A stretch of DNA of 64,000 nt, from assembly GCF_900607235.1 (NCBI RefSeq), contig NZ_LR027850.1:450043-514042 (forward strand). The letters run 5' to 3'. Each line of letters begins with the position of its first letter. The first letter of the stretch is position 1. The notes beneath the pieces are model-generated. The model was not told the origin of the DNA and searched no databases. It worked only from the letters and a program-made list of their open reading frames with translations. This document shows, in pieces, positions 16,715-25,661 of the stretch. This DNA comes from Olivibacter jilunii (GTDB lineage Bacteria; Bacteroidota; Bacteroidia; Sphingobacteriales; Sphingobacteriaceae). The translations under genes were made by a program, and so were the position numbers.

Positions 16715-18727
16715 TTAAGGTGTTTTCGGTAATGGAAGTGTAATAACGAATTCACTGCCTTTCCCGTATTCGCTAACAACGTTGATTCTACCATCGTGTC
16801 GTTCAATGATCTCCCGGGAAAGATAAAGCCCGATTCCTAACCCTGCTATACCCGAAGTATTATCGGCACGATAAAATCGGGTAAAGACTTGTTGTTGTTG
16901 AGAAGACGTCAATCCCATGCCTTCGTCTCGGATGCTGATGGTAGCAACGGTTTCTTTCTTTTCGCATTGAACAAAAACCTCATTGGCGTTCGGTGAATAC
17001 TTAACGGCATTGCTTAAGAGGTTAATGATAACCTGTTCGATTCGTTGTTTATCGGCTTTAATGGTAATCGGGTATGCGGGGCGGTTCAACGAAATATCGT
17101 GGCTATTGACGGAAAAGCGAAAAGACTCTACGGTTTCTTGGACCAGCTCGCCGAGATCGAACAGTTCGGTATTAAACTGAAGCTTACCAGCTTCGATTTT
17201 GGAAATATCCAATAATTCGGACACCAATTTGTTTAGTTTGTCTAATTGTTTTACGCTTTTATCAACAAACAGAGACGCCATTTTACTGTCGGGTTTCTTT
17301 TCCAACAATTGCAGATAGCCGTAAACGCTTGTAAGTGGTGTTTTAAGCTCATGACTGGCTAATGCGATAAACTCATCTTTCTTTGCGCTTAAGGCCTTGA
17401 CCTCTTCGAATAACCTGGAATTGTCGAGGGCGATGGCTGCTTGGGCTGTGATGTTACTGATCAAGCTTTCATGGTGTACATTGAACTTGCCGGGCTCCGG
17501 ATGTCCTAAAAACAGTCCGCCCATTACGACCCCTTTGGCAGAAACAACGGGAGCCGCCAAATAACTCACGACGGGAAGATGACCATGCGGCATTCCGTAG
17601 TAAGGGTAATTTTGACCGTAACGGGAATCTTTTCTGATGTCGTCGGATCGTACAATCTCATTGCCGTTGAAGGTTGGGTGAAGCAGGGGTGTGTCGCGCG
17701 GCATTTCCAAATGCTTAAGTGCTTCGGCTGGATAACCCGATACGGTAAATCGGGTTTTTATTGTTCCATCTACCTCAACTAAATGGTAAAAAAATGCACC
17801 AAAGGCTGCGCCGGTCACTTCTTTACTCGCATCTGTCACTTGCTGTAAAGTGCTCTGTACATCCAATTTCGAAGAAATAGCCCGGCTGATAGAATTGAGG
17901 GTTTCCAAATCCCGCGTGTACTGATAGATAGCATTTTGTACCTTCACTTCTTCCGATATATCCCGGGCGATTTTGGATGCACCTATAATTTTGCCTTGCT
18001 TGTCCCTAATCGGGGACACGGTGAGCGATATAAGTATTTCCTTTCCGTATTTATTGAGTCGTACCGTTTGATAATGGTCAACTTTTTCTCCTTTACGGAC
18101 CTGCCCTAAAATATAGTCTTCCTCACTTAAGCGCGGTTTGGGGATTAAAATGGTAATGGATTTCCCCATTACTTCTTCCGCTGTATAGCCGAAAAGTCGC
18201 TCGGCACCAATGTTCCAACTAGTAATAATACCCTGAAGGTCTTTACTGACAATAGCATCATCCGATGATTCGACAATGGATGAAAGGAAAGCTTGCCGCT
18301 CTTCCAAGGGGGTACGGTCACTGATGTCAACTAGTGTAGCGTGAGTGCCGGTAATTTCACCAGCGGCATTATAAAGCACCTTGGGAAACACCAAGAGTTT
18401 TCGGTTTGTCCCGTCAGGTCGTTCAATGATTACTTCGGATTGATCGGTGCGATTTAGACCCTTAGCCGTTAAAGCAGTCGGAAATTCTTCTTCAGCCAGT
18501 TTCTTCCCATCGGGGCTATAGACCTTGTAAGCACCACTCCAACGGTCTTTTTGCAGGTTGGGCGTTCGGCCCCAAAGGGTGGCTGCAGCAGTATTATAAA
18601 AAATAATGGTGCCTTCGGTATTACAGGCATAAATAGCCACCGCTGAGTCGTAAACCAAATTGTGCAACAAAAAGTCGGCATCATTCCCAAAAGGGTTGTA
18701 CGCCGCATTTGTAAAGGAGTCTCCCAT
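16715..18727 (-). CDS. PAS-PAS-GAF sensor histidine kinase
   Basis: 670 residues, soluble (no membrane helices). Order: PAS (about 20-130), PAS (about 145-270; SWNIGAERLFGYTAEEVMGKS), GAF (about 290-440), HisKA with phosphoacceptor H459 in LASHELKTPLTSVYGYL, and HATPase with N box INLLSNAVKYSP, G1 box IRDEGMGL and G2 GLGIGLYLSREI. No receiver domain and no response regulator gene follow. Position next to Mn-catalase and other stress genes suggests a cytoplasmic stress or redox sensor; the signal is unknown. A 160-nt gap separates it from the catalase operon. Confidence 0.95.
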   Translation of the reverse strand: MGDSFTNAAYNPFGNDADFLLHNLVYDSAVAIYACNTEGTIIFYNTAAATLWGRTPNLQKDRWSGAYKVYSPDGKKLAEEEFPTALTAKGLNRTDQSEVIIERPDGTNRKLLVFPKVLYNAAGEITGTHATLVDISDRTPLEERQAFLSSIVESSDDAIVSKDLQGIITSWNIGAERLFGYTAEEVMGKSITILIPKPRLSEEDYILGQVRKGEKVDHYQTVRLNKYGKEILISLTVSPIRDKQGKIIGASKIARDISEEVKVQNAIYQYTRDLETLNSISRAISSKLDVQSTLQQVTDASKEVTGAAFGAFFYHLVEVDGTIKTRFTVSGYPAEALKHLEMPRDTPLLHPTFNGNEIVRSDDIRKDSRYGQNYPYYGMPHGHLPVVSYLAAPVVSAKGVVMGGLFLGHPEPGKFNVHHESLISNITAQAAIALDNSRLFEEVKALSAKKDEFIALASHELKTPLTSVYGYLQLLEKKPDSKMASLFVDKSVKQLDKLNKLVSELLDISKIEAGKLQFNTELFDLGELVQETVESFRFSVNSHDISLNRPAYPITIKADKQRIEQVIINLLSNAVKYSPNANEVFVQCEKKETVATISIRDEGMGLTSSQQQQVFTRFYRADNTSGIAGLGIGLYLSREIIERHDGRINVVSEYGKGSEFVITLPLPKTP

Positions 18728-18942
18728 TATTTAACCTAATTTCTTTGAACTGGTTTGTAAATATAGACTATTTCTATAATAGCCCAAGAGCTGGATGCCG
18801 AAATCATTACAAATTAAATGCCGAAAATTTGTGAAGCGTAAGCACTGTTTTCTGAATTTGAATTAAAACAATTATGACTTTATGATTAGAATCAATCAGT
18901 CAATTATTACGTTATATAGAAAAATCCAACACCGAAGCTGCT

Positions 18943-18950
18943 TAAATTTG
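18943..18950 (+). promoter_or_regulatory. -7 box TAAATTTG before transketolase
   Basis: Fits TAnnTTTG. A start of transcription near 18957 would leave a leader of about 60 nt to ATG 19018. No clear -33 TTTG is present. Confidence 0.45.
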
Positions 18951-19017
18951 TTATAGTTCTAGCAAAAGCTGAACATACAAAGGTGGGTCCAAATTGAATG
19001 ATCATAAAAAGTTATCC

Positions 19018-21027
19018 ATGACTAAAGAAAACAGTAACCCCTTAGACGGACTGAGTGTTAACACCATCCGTTTCCTGGCGACCGATATGGTGCAACAGGC
19101 AAATTCGGGCCATCCCGGGCTTCCGCTGGGAGCCGCGCCCATGGCATATGTTTTATGGAATCGTTTTCTGCGGTTTAATCCGAAAGATCCTAAATGGCCG
19201 AATCGCGACCGCTTCATCCTTTCTGCCGGCCACGGCTCGGCATTATTGTACAGTTTATTGCATTTATACGGATATGATCTGCCGCTGACTGAACTGCAAC
19301 ACTTTCGGCAATTGGGATCAAAAACACCCGGCCATCCGGAATCGGTGTTGACTCCAGGAATTGAGGTGACTACCGGTCCGCTAGGGCAGGGGTTTGGAAA
19401 TGGCGTGGGAATCGCTATTGCTGAGCGGTTTTTAGCGACGAAATACAATAAAGAGAGCTACGATTTAATAGATCATTATACCTATGCGATTGTTAGCGAC
19501 GGCGATTTAATGGAAGGGGTCGCTTCAGAGGCGGCATCTTTAGCAGGACACCTCAAGTTGGGCAAGCTTATTTATTTATATGATGATAATGCGATTTCCC
19601 TCGATGGGCCGACCAGCTTGGCCTTTACAGAGGATGTGCCTGCACGCTTTAGGGCTTATGGCTGGCAAACCTTAACGGTAGAGGATGGCAATGATCTGGA
19701 TGCCATTGAGCAGGCCATTTTAGCAGCGCAGGCTGAAACCGAAAAACCCTCTTTAATATCCGTTAAAACGATTATCGGTTATGGCAGTCCGCAACAGGGA
19801 ACGAATAAGGTACATGGCAATCCACTGGGTATCGAAAATCTAAAGAAAACGAAGGAGTTTTTCGGATGGGACCCGGAGAAAAACTTTTTTATACCGGAAG
19901 AAGTGAGCGATTACCTTTTGGGCCGAGGACAAAAAGGAGCTGAATTGCAACAGGCATGGAACGAGCAATTTACATCTTATAAAGTAGTTTTTGAAGCAGA
20001 AGCGAAGGACCTTGAAATTAGCTTTGAAGGTGAATTGCCAGCGGGCTGGGATAATGGGATGCCTACTTTCAATGCCGCGGATGCGCTAGCAACCAGAGAG
20101 GCTTCGGGAAAGGTATTGGAAGTATTGCGCCAAAACATAAGCTGGTTGATTGGCGGCTCAGCGGATTTAGCAAGTTCGAACAATACGCCTGTTAAAGGAG
20201 ATGAAAGTTTCCAGCCGGGACATTACGACTTACGCAACATTTGGTTTGGTGTCCGCGAACACGGTATGGGCGCAATATTAAATGGTATGGCCTCTTACGG
20301 GGGTACGCGTGTCTATGGCGGTACCTTTTTGACGTTTTCGGATTATATGCGAGGAGCCATTCGTTTGGCAGCCTTAACGAAAGCACCGGTCACCTATATA
20401 TTTACGCATGATAGTGTTGCCTTAGGTGAGGATGGCCCTACGCATCAGTCGGTTGAACATGTTTCGGCTTTGCGGTTAATCCCCAACTTGACGGTCATAC
20501 GGCCGGCAGACGCTTTTGAGACGATAGCAGCCTGGAAAGTTGCTATGAGTCGACTAAAGGGGCCGGTAGCACTCATCTTGTCGCGACAGAAGTTACCGGT
20601 TATCGATCAGCAGCGTTACGCTTCCGGCGATAATTTAAGCAAAGGCGGCTATGTCTTAAGTGACACCGATGGTACCCCTGATATTATTCTTATAGCCACG
20701 GGGTCGGAGGTGCAACTCGTTTTAGAAGCGCAAGAGCAACTGACGAAGGAAGGCATTGGCGCCAGGGTTGTCAGTATGCCTTCCTTTGAACTGTTTAATC
20801 AACAGGATCAGGCCTATCGTGAGCAGGTTCTGCCACCTCATGTGGCCAAACGGTTAGCCGTGGAAGCAGGTGTGACGCCACTATGGTATCAGTATGTTGG
20901 TGCAGACGGAGATGTAATAGGCATCGATACCTTCGGTGAATCGGGTGAAGGCAAAGCGGTGATGACACATTTTGGTTTTACTGCCAGGCATGTTTACGAT
21001 CGAGCTCTTAAGTTGTTGAAACGTTAA
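19018..21027 (+). CDS. tkt: transketolase
   Basis: 669 residues from ATG 19018; moves two-carbon units between sugar phosphates. Seen: [19 protein letters not shown] at the N-terminus, the TPP motif [20 protein letters not shown]...DDN, the pyrimidine domain with [13 protein letters not shown] and the C-terminal domain. A TTG at 18994, seven nt after AGGTGG, could add eight residues; the ATG fits the family start better. The final codons AAG TTG TTG AAA CGT TAA look like a word of the downstream repeat family. The gene heads a tkt-tal-HAD group. Confidence 0.96.
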   Translation: MTKENSNPLDGLSVNTIRFLATDMVQQANSGHPGLPLGAAPMAYVLWNRFLRFNPKDPKWPNRDRFILSAGHGSALLYSLLHLYGYDLPLTELQHFRQLGSKTPGHPESVLTPGIEVTTGPLGQGFGNGVGIAIAERFLATKYNKESYDLIDHYTYAIVSDGDLMEGVASEAASLAGHLKLGKLIYLYDDNAISLDGPTSLAFTEDVPARFRAYGWQTLTVEDGNDLDAIEQAILAAQAETEKPSLISVKTIIGYGSPQQGTNKVHGNPLGIENLKKTKEFFGWDPEKNFFIPEEVSDYLLGRGQKGAELQQAWNEQFTSYKVVFEAEAKDLEISFEGELPAGWDNGMPTFNAADALATREASGKVLEVLRQNISWLIGGSADLASSNNTPVKGDESFQPGHYDLRNIWFGVREHGMGAILNGMASYGGTRVYGGTFLTFSDYMRGAIRLAALTKAPVTYIFTHDSVALGEDGPTHQSVEHVSALRLIPNLTVIRPADAFETIAAWKVAMSRLKGPVALILSRQKLPVIDQQRYASGDNLSKGGYVLSDTDGTPDIILIATGSEVQLVLEAQEQLTKEGIGARVVSMPSFELFNQQDQAYREQVLPPHVAKRLAVEAGVTPLWYQYVGADGDVIGIDTFGESGEGKAVMTHFGFTARHVYDRALKLLKR

Positions 21028-21195
21028 GTAGTTGAGACGTTGAGTAGTTGAGTAGGGAATTAGTTTAGTAGTTAAAGTGATGAATTATAATTGATGAACG
21101 AATGAATGATGAGTGATCAGTTGTGAGTTGCCCGTTGTGAGTTGTGAGAAAGGTTCGAGCGACTGATAACCGAAAGCTGATAGCTGATTTCCGAT
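21028..21195 (+). repeat. stop-codon-linked mosaic repeat, partial copy
   Basis: Directly after the tkt stop come reiterated words such as GTTGAGACGTTGAGTAGTT and GAGTAGGGAA, then GTTGTGAGTTG and CGAAAGCTGATAGCTGATTT. The same words occur behind sprA (32748 on) and other genes. The stretch is dense in stop codons in all frames and has no coding potential. Confidence 0.7.
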
Positions 21196-21260
21196 GGCTT
21201 CTTGCCACCGAAGGCAGCATGCATACCTTTGGAAATAGACACAAATAAATAATTATTATA

Positions 21261-21350
21261 ATGAAACCTGCATGAGCTACCGCTCAAAAAAGAGCGTGAT
21301 TAACGCGGCTCATGCAAGCTGAATTGCCACTAAAAGTCTAATTTAATCAG
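21261..21350 (+). promoter_or_regulatory. transaldolase leader, hairpin unit A
   Basis: The unit begins with the micro-ORF ATG AAA CCT GCA TGA (MKPA). TGCATGAGC pairs with GCTCATGCA, and an inner CGCTC-AAAAAA-GAGCG stem sits inside. The unit ends with GCCACTAAAAGTCTAATTTA and ATCAG, identical to the end of unit B. Confidence 0.5.
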
Positions 21351-21436
21351 ATGAAACCATCATGATTTATTCAAACCACACAGGGGTATGAATGAATCTG
21401 ATAGCTTCATCGCCACTAAAAGTCTAATTTAATCAG
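21351..21436 (+). promoter_or_regulatory. transaldolase leader, hairpin unit B
   Basis: The unit begins with ATG AAA CCA TCA TGA (MKPS). ATCA-t-GATTTATTCA pairs with TGAATGAATC-TGAT (one bulge, one T-G pair), extended by GATGAA with TTCATC, loop of about 15 nt. It ends with the same tail as unit A, so the transaldolase ATG sits in the same context as the unit B ATG. The stems differ in sequence from unit A but remain paired. Confidence 0.5.
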
Positions 21437-22564
21437 ATGAAAAATCCATTAGCAAAGATCCCTGATTTCGGCCAAAGTATATGGTTGGATTATATCAAAA
21501 GATCGTTTATTCAATCCGGTGAATTGAAGAAATTGATAGACGAAGACAATTTAAGAGGAGTTACCTCAAATCCTGCAATTTTCGAAGAAGCGATTGCACG
21601 TAGTGAAGACTATAATGATACCATCAGTGAATTGGGAAAGACGGATATCTCGAATGAGGAAATTTTTCTCAAAATGGCTATTGAGGATGTTCAGCATGCC
21701 GCTGATGTTTTTAAGGGGGTTTACGAACAGACCAAAGGACTGGATGGCTACGTAAGTCTAGAGGTTTCACCCGGTTTGGCATTGGATACCGAAGGCTCTA
21801 TTGCAGAGGCACGATCGTCCTGGAAAGCACTTGACCGTCCGAATGTGATGATTAAAATTCCCGGCACAAAGGAAGGCTTGCCGGCCATTAAACAGTTGAT
21901 AAGCGAAGGCATTAATATCAACGTAACGCTACTTTTTGGTTTAGACCGATATCGCGAAGTAGCGGAAGCTTATATTGCAGGATTAGAAGAACGGGCAGAA
22001 AGAGGAGAACCCCTGGAAAAAGTAACCTCGGTAGCAAGTTTCTTTTTAAGTCGCATCGACACAATGGTAGATACGATGTTAGACGAGGTTGCTGAAAATG
22101 ATCCGAGTAAAGCTACAGCGGCAAAGCAGATTAAAGGACAGGTCGCAATCGCAAGTGCTAAAGTGGCATATAGTATTTATAACGAACTTTTTATGTCTGA
22201 TCGTTTTCTGGAATTGGAAGCCAAGGGTGCTAAACCACAGCGTTTGCTATGGGCCAGCACCAGTGTGAAAAACAAAGCCTATGATGATCTAATGTATGTT
22301 GAAGCACTTATCGGCCCACAAACGGTAGACACCTTGCCAAAAGAAACCTTGAATGCCTATCGCGATCATGGCAACCCCGCAGCACGCTTAAAAGATGACC
22401 TTGAGCACGCACGTTATACGCTGTACAAATTGGAAGATATTGTTGGCATTAAGCTTTCAGACGTTACGCAACACCTGGAAGAAGAAGGGATTCAGAAATT
22501 TATTAAACCTTTTGATAGCTTGATGGACGTGCTAGCACAGAAACGCAAGGAGGTGGTTTCCTAA
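21437..22564 (+). CDS. tal: transaldolase
   Basis: 375 residues, the longer TalB-like class found in actinobacteria and some Bacteroidota. It moves a dihydroxyacetone unit between sugar phosphates through a Schiff base; the lysine is K140 in [12 protein letters not shown]. Other family segments: [15 protein letters not shown] near the start, [12 protein letters not shown], and [16 protein letters not shown]. Its start is embedded in the second copy of a 31-nt direct repeat (21326-21356, 21412-21442). Its stop overlaps the HAD start (TAATG). With tkt it forms the non-oxidative pentose phosphate branch. Confidence 0.96.
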   Translation: MKNPLAKIPDFGQSIWLDYIKRSFIQSGELKKLIDEDNLRGVTSNPAIFEEAIARSEDYNDTISELGKTDISNEEIFLKMAIEDVQHAADVFKGVYEQTKGLDGYVSLEVSPGLALDTEGSIAEARSSWKALDRPNVMIKIPGTKEGLPAIKQLISEGININVTLLFGLDRYREVAEAYIAGLEERAERGEPLEKVTSVASFFLSRIDTMVDTMLDEVAENDPSKATAAKQIKGQVAIASAKVAYSIYNELFMSDRFLELEAKGAKPQRLLWASTSVKNKAYDDLMYVEALIGPQTVDTLPKETLNAYRDHGNPAARLKDDLEHARYTLYKLEDIVGIKLSDVTQHLEEEGIQKFIKPFDSLMDVLAQKRKEVVS

Positions 22565-23184
22565 TGCCTGAACACAATAGCACCATTAAAGCACTCTTTC
22601 TGGATATAGGAGGAGTGTTTTTAACAAATGGCTGGGATACAGAAGCTCGTAAAGAAGCAGCAATCAAATTCGGACTTGATTTTGAGGAACTGAATGGAAG
22701 ACATCGTATCATCTTTGACGCCTATGAGTCAGGTAAATCTACTTTGGACGAATATTTGACTTTGTTAATATTCTATAAACCACGCAATTTTACACGAGAG
22801 GATATTAAAGCATTTATGATGCAAAAGTCGCAACCTTATCCCGAGATGATCGAATTGATCCGTACCATAAAACGGAAGCATCATCTTCTCACCATCGCCG
22901 TGAATAATGAAGGCAGGGAATTGAACGACTACCGCATTCAGCAATTTGACCTAAAGAGTTTTATTGATGTTTTTGCCTCTTCTTGTTTTGTGCATATGCG
23001 AAAACCCGATATGGATATGTATCAACTTGCAATCGATCTGGCACAGGTAAAGCCTGAAGAAATCGTCTATTTAGACGATCGCCCGGTCTTTATTGAGGCG
23101 GCTTGCCAACTGGGTATACAGGGTGTTGAACATGTCGATGTAGCAACGACGAAATCAGCTTTGGCTCAGTACGGATTAATATAG
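22564..23184 (+). CDS. HAD-superfamily hydrolase
   Basis: 206 residues. Motif I is LFLDIGGVF with nucleophile D14 but Gly in place of the second Asp (DxG), as in YihX-like and some other HAD proteins; motif III/IV are MRKPDMDMY and YLDDRPVFIEAA. Motif II reads AVNNEGREL with Asn where Ser/Thr is usual. The changed D+2 residue makes a classical phosphatase uncertain, though YihX-type enzymes with this form are active. It overlaps the tal stop by 1 nt, so it is cotranslated and may act on a sugar phosphate, which is an inference. Confidence 0.85.
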   Translation: MPEHNSTIKALFLDIGGVFLTNGWDTEARKEAAIKFGLDFEELNGRHRIIFDAYESGKSTLDEYLTLLIFYKPRNFTREDIKAFMMQKSQPYPEMIELIRTIKRKHHLLTIAVNNEGRELNDYRIQQFDLKSFIDVFASSCFVHMRKPDMDMYQLAIDLAQVKPEEIVYLDDRPVFIEAACQLGIQGVEHVDVATTKSALAQYGLI

Positions 23185-23781
23185 TATTGTTAAGTGGTTG
23201 AGTAGGGCGATGGTTAAGTAGTTGTTAACGCACAACGCCCTACTCAATTCTTAATTGTTCGCTGTTGATTGTTAGCTATCAGTAATCAGCTGTCAGAAAT
23301 CGGCTTTCGGCTATTCCGAGTTATAAGTTCTACGTTATAGGTTTTACGTAAGGGCATCTGCTAATGTGGTAACCATTATCACATTGGCTCATTCCCCAGC
23401 TGTCAGTAATCAGCTTTCAGTCGCACCAGCCCTTATCACATCATCACATTGGCCAATTGGCTCATCGGCTAACCGACCGCAGGAAGCTCATGAGTGCCGA
23501 AAAAGCAAGCACTTACGAATAATTGTCACACTGGCTAATTGGCTAATTGTCACATTGGCTAATCAAGCTATAAGCCATAGGCTTTAGGCATTAGCTTTTA
23601 GCTATCAGAAATCAGCTTTCAGCCACTAACCTGTTCATCATCACATTGGCTCATCGGCTAATTATTCACTATCTGTTTTTATTATTAAGGTGTTCATGAG
23701 CTCACTTTGTTCGGTTATCACATTGACCAATTAACGTCTCAACAACTTAACTATTTCCCTACTCAACAACCTACTATTCAA
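23185..23781 (-). repeat. mosaic 3'-end repeat, copy A
   Basis: Fills the whole gap between the HAD stop and the stop of the convergent gene at 23782. It is built from recurring words: CACATTGGCTAATTGG types, AGCTGTCAGTAATCAGC types, TTATAAGTTCTACG types and the core CGAAAAAGCAAGCACTTACG with GAAGCTCATGAGTGCC. It is largely the reverse complement of copy B at 32748-33215 and shares blocks with copy C. Open frames inside (for example 23366-23587) are made of repeat words and are not genes. Confidence 0.85.
23635..23746 (-). repeat. 112-nt inverted repeat arm (partner 32790-32901)
   Basis: This segment is the exact reverse complement of 32790-32901 by direct reading, and matching continues with one mismatch to about 23766. 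The arms flank 9.0 kb carrying two secreted-protein genes and sprA. Confidence 0.9.
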
Positions 23782-24234
23782 CTATTTTTCTTTACTAAGG
23801 TTAATCGTGATCGAGTGTTCGTCCAAACCTTCAATGTGCTCATCGGTAAAAATGTCTTTTGATTTCTCCTGAATGGCAGTGAGTAAATCCTCTGCCGATC
23901 CTTCGTAGTCTACTAAGATCACAGAGCCGGATGGACTGAATTTCATCTTGGTACTTTCGACTCCCTTGCACGTCTCAACCTGCTCGTTTAGCTTTTTAAG
24001 ATTCGTGAGGTTAATACCGGAAATATTAATGGTCGTAAAATCTTCTTCCGCACTTTCCTTTTTCTTAAAAAAGCCTAACACTTTATCACCGGTTCCTTTT
24101 GTTTTATCGGCTGTGTTAGATGCTTTTTCTACTTTGTTTAATGCTTGGTCTACTTTATCAAATAAACTTTGCGCTTTCACGCTGGCCACACACAAAAAAA
24201 TCAGGGGGGCACAGCAAACAATTAACTTTTTCAT
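23782..24234 (-). CDS. exported protein of unknown function
   Basis: 150 residues with a signal peptide (MKKLIVCCAPLIFLCVASVKA, cleavage likely before QSLF). A Lys/Ala/Thr-rich helical linker (about 25-58) leads to a domain at about 65-148 with a beta-alpha-beta-beta-alpha-beta order (TTINISGINL; VILVDYEGSAEDLLTAIQEK; HSITINLS) that resembles a ferredoxin-like or HMA-like fold, but without a CxxC metal site. I do not recognise the family. Its stop abuts repeat copy A. Confidence 0.75.
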   Translation of the reverse strand: MKKLIVCCAPLIFLCVASVKAQSLFDKVDQALNKVEKASNTADKTKGTGDKVLGFFKKKESAEEDFTTINISGINLTNLKKLNEQVETCKGVESTKMKFSPSGSVILVDYEGSAEDLLTAIQEKSKDIFTDEHIEGLDEHSITINLSKEK

Positions 24235-24614
24235 AATCCAACTTGTTATTTAATACGTTTCAGTTTGTTCAGGTAAAGGGCTAATAAAATACTTTATGGA
24301 CTCTTTCTGTAATACACATTAGCTTAACAAAATTGCTTGATTCCGTATGGTTCTACAATCCTCATAAATGAGTTATTTTTTCTACAGGTTTTCCGGTAGT
24401 TTTAGATCGTTTATTGCTCAAGAAAATGAACAAGATGAATAAGCGACTTTAGATCATGATTTTTCGACTTTCACTGCCGTTCCTTGTCAAAATATGCGTG
24501 ATTCTCAGCTAAGTGATGAAAATCGTCATGATGAAACTTGAGGTTCTGAATTATAGGAAATAAACCGAATTAGATATTTTAGCCTTCTTTTAACTTAATT
24601 CGTTTAATAATTTT
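24235..24614. other. divergent intergenic region
   Basis: 380 nt, A+T-rich, between two genes for secreted proteins that point away from each other. I see no TAnnTTTG box, gene or strong hairpin. Confidence 0.4.
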
Positions 24615-25388
24615 ATGCGTATTTTAACAATTAACCGTAACTGCTTAATTTTATGTGTCTTGTTCATATTGATCTTCATTGGCGGATGTAAAAAGGATGA
24701 TCCCGTCAACCCGACCCCGGAAGTTCCGTCACTTACAATGGCCCAACTTTATCAACACGCTATTTTGGATGCAATGGTAGCCGATAGTTCGGAAGTCATT
24801 GACACACTTTGGCAAATTTCGAAAGAGAACACGGCGCTGCAATGGAAAACAATCAATGGGAAAGACTATGTTTTATTAGCCAGCTTTATGCGCTATCCGA
24901 ACAGCTACCCGGTAGGAGATTCCATTACGAACGTATGGGGCGAATCTTGGGTCTTTATTCCTCAACAAATGAAAGCGCGCATTGGCAAAGACTTACAGAC
25001 TACCAGTGATACGACCATGCGTATCTGTCAGCTCTTAGGTCTGCCTCCAGCCAACGAAAGAAGCAACACACATATTGCGGAAATGTGGGTAAACCCCGAA
25101 CGCCTGTATCGACCTGCCGGAGATCCGAGAGTTGCTACACGGACAGCGGGGGCAGTATTAAGTAATAACGTTTCAGAAACTTATAACACTTGGTTCAATA
25201 ATTATATTCTTTTTGCTTATTATAGAACCCTCTCCGGTTCTGCTGATTTTCATTATCCTTGGACTCGCTTAGGTTATACGTATGATTGGGCTCCTGACAG
25301 CCCTGAAGTCGGTCTGAGTGAATACGTACTTCAGGCAAGCTCGGGGTCTTGGGTCGAACGTGTAGCTCCGGTCGGAAGCTATTTTTGA
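24615..25388 (+). CDS. lipoprotein of unknown function
   Basis: 257 residues. A lipobox IFIGGC places the lipidated residue at C25, followed by KKDDPVNPTPEVP, a usual Bacteroidota surface-lipoprotein linker. The rest is a soluble domain rich in Trp/Tyr (for example WVFIPQQMKARIG and HYPWTRLGYTYDW). I recall similar unnamed lipoproteins in Sphingobacteriaceae but no function. It has no operon partner; sprA begins 273 nt downstream. Confidence 0.8.
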   Translation: MRILTINRNCLILCVLFILIFIGGCKKDDPVNPTPEVPSLTMAQLYQHAILDAMVADSSEVIDTLWQISKENTALQWKTINGKDYVLLASFMRYPNSYPVGDSITNVWGESWVFIPQQMKARIGKDLQTTSDTTMRICQLLGLPPANERSNTHIAEMWVNPERLYRPAGDPRVATRTAGAVLSNNVSETYNTWFNNYILFAYYRTLSGSADFHYPWTRLGYTYDWAPDSPEVGLSEYVLQASSGSWVERVAPVGSYF

Positions 25389-25521
25389 TAGCCTTCGTAA
25401 TACACCCGGAAATGTAAAAGAAGAGTTAACGGCTTTGCTCTTTGAATTAAAAAGAAAGCCTGTCTTCTTATACACGGAAAAAAATAATTATCTACGAATT
25501 AGTGTTTCTCGGTTAAAATCT

Positions 25522-25569
25522 GAACAAAATGAACAAAGGCCATGTGTGCACTTTTTTGTTCGTTTGTAC
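25522..25569 (+). other. imperfect hairpin before sprA
   Basis: GAACAAAATGAACAAAGG pairs with CTTTTTTGTTCGTTTGTAC with a bulge and few mismatches around a loop of about 14 nt. It could end the lipoprotein transcript or lie in the sprA leader. Confidence 0.4.
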
Positions 25570-25661
25570 CTGAATTGGTGGTGTTTTTTTAAGCCATAGT
25601 AATGGCCTAAACTCAAGTTATCAATTATATTATAAAGCAAGTACATTCATTTACCTGTGCT

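Noticed and set aside
18998-19021. Seven-codon leader peptide overlapping the transketolase start
   Set aside because: The frame MIIKSYP overlaps ATG 19018, but there is no attenuator-like structure, and short frames like this arise often by chance.
23366-23587. Open frame of 73 codons inside repeat copy A
   Set aside because: It is composed of reiterated repeat words (for example CACATTGGCTAATTGG types) and is low-complexity in translation.
23185-23781. Possible CRISPR array from the many short repeats
   Set aside because: Repeat words vary in length and spacing, have no uniform direct repeat with unique spacers, and no cas genes are present.
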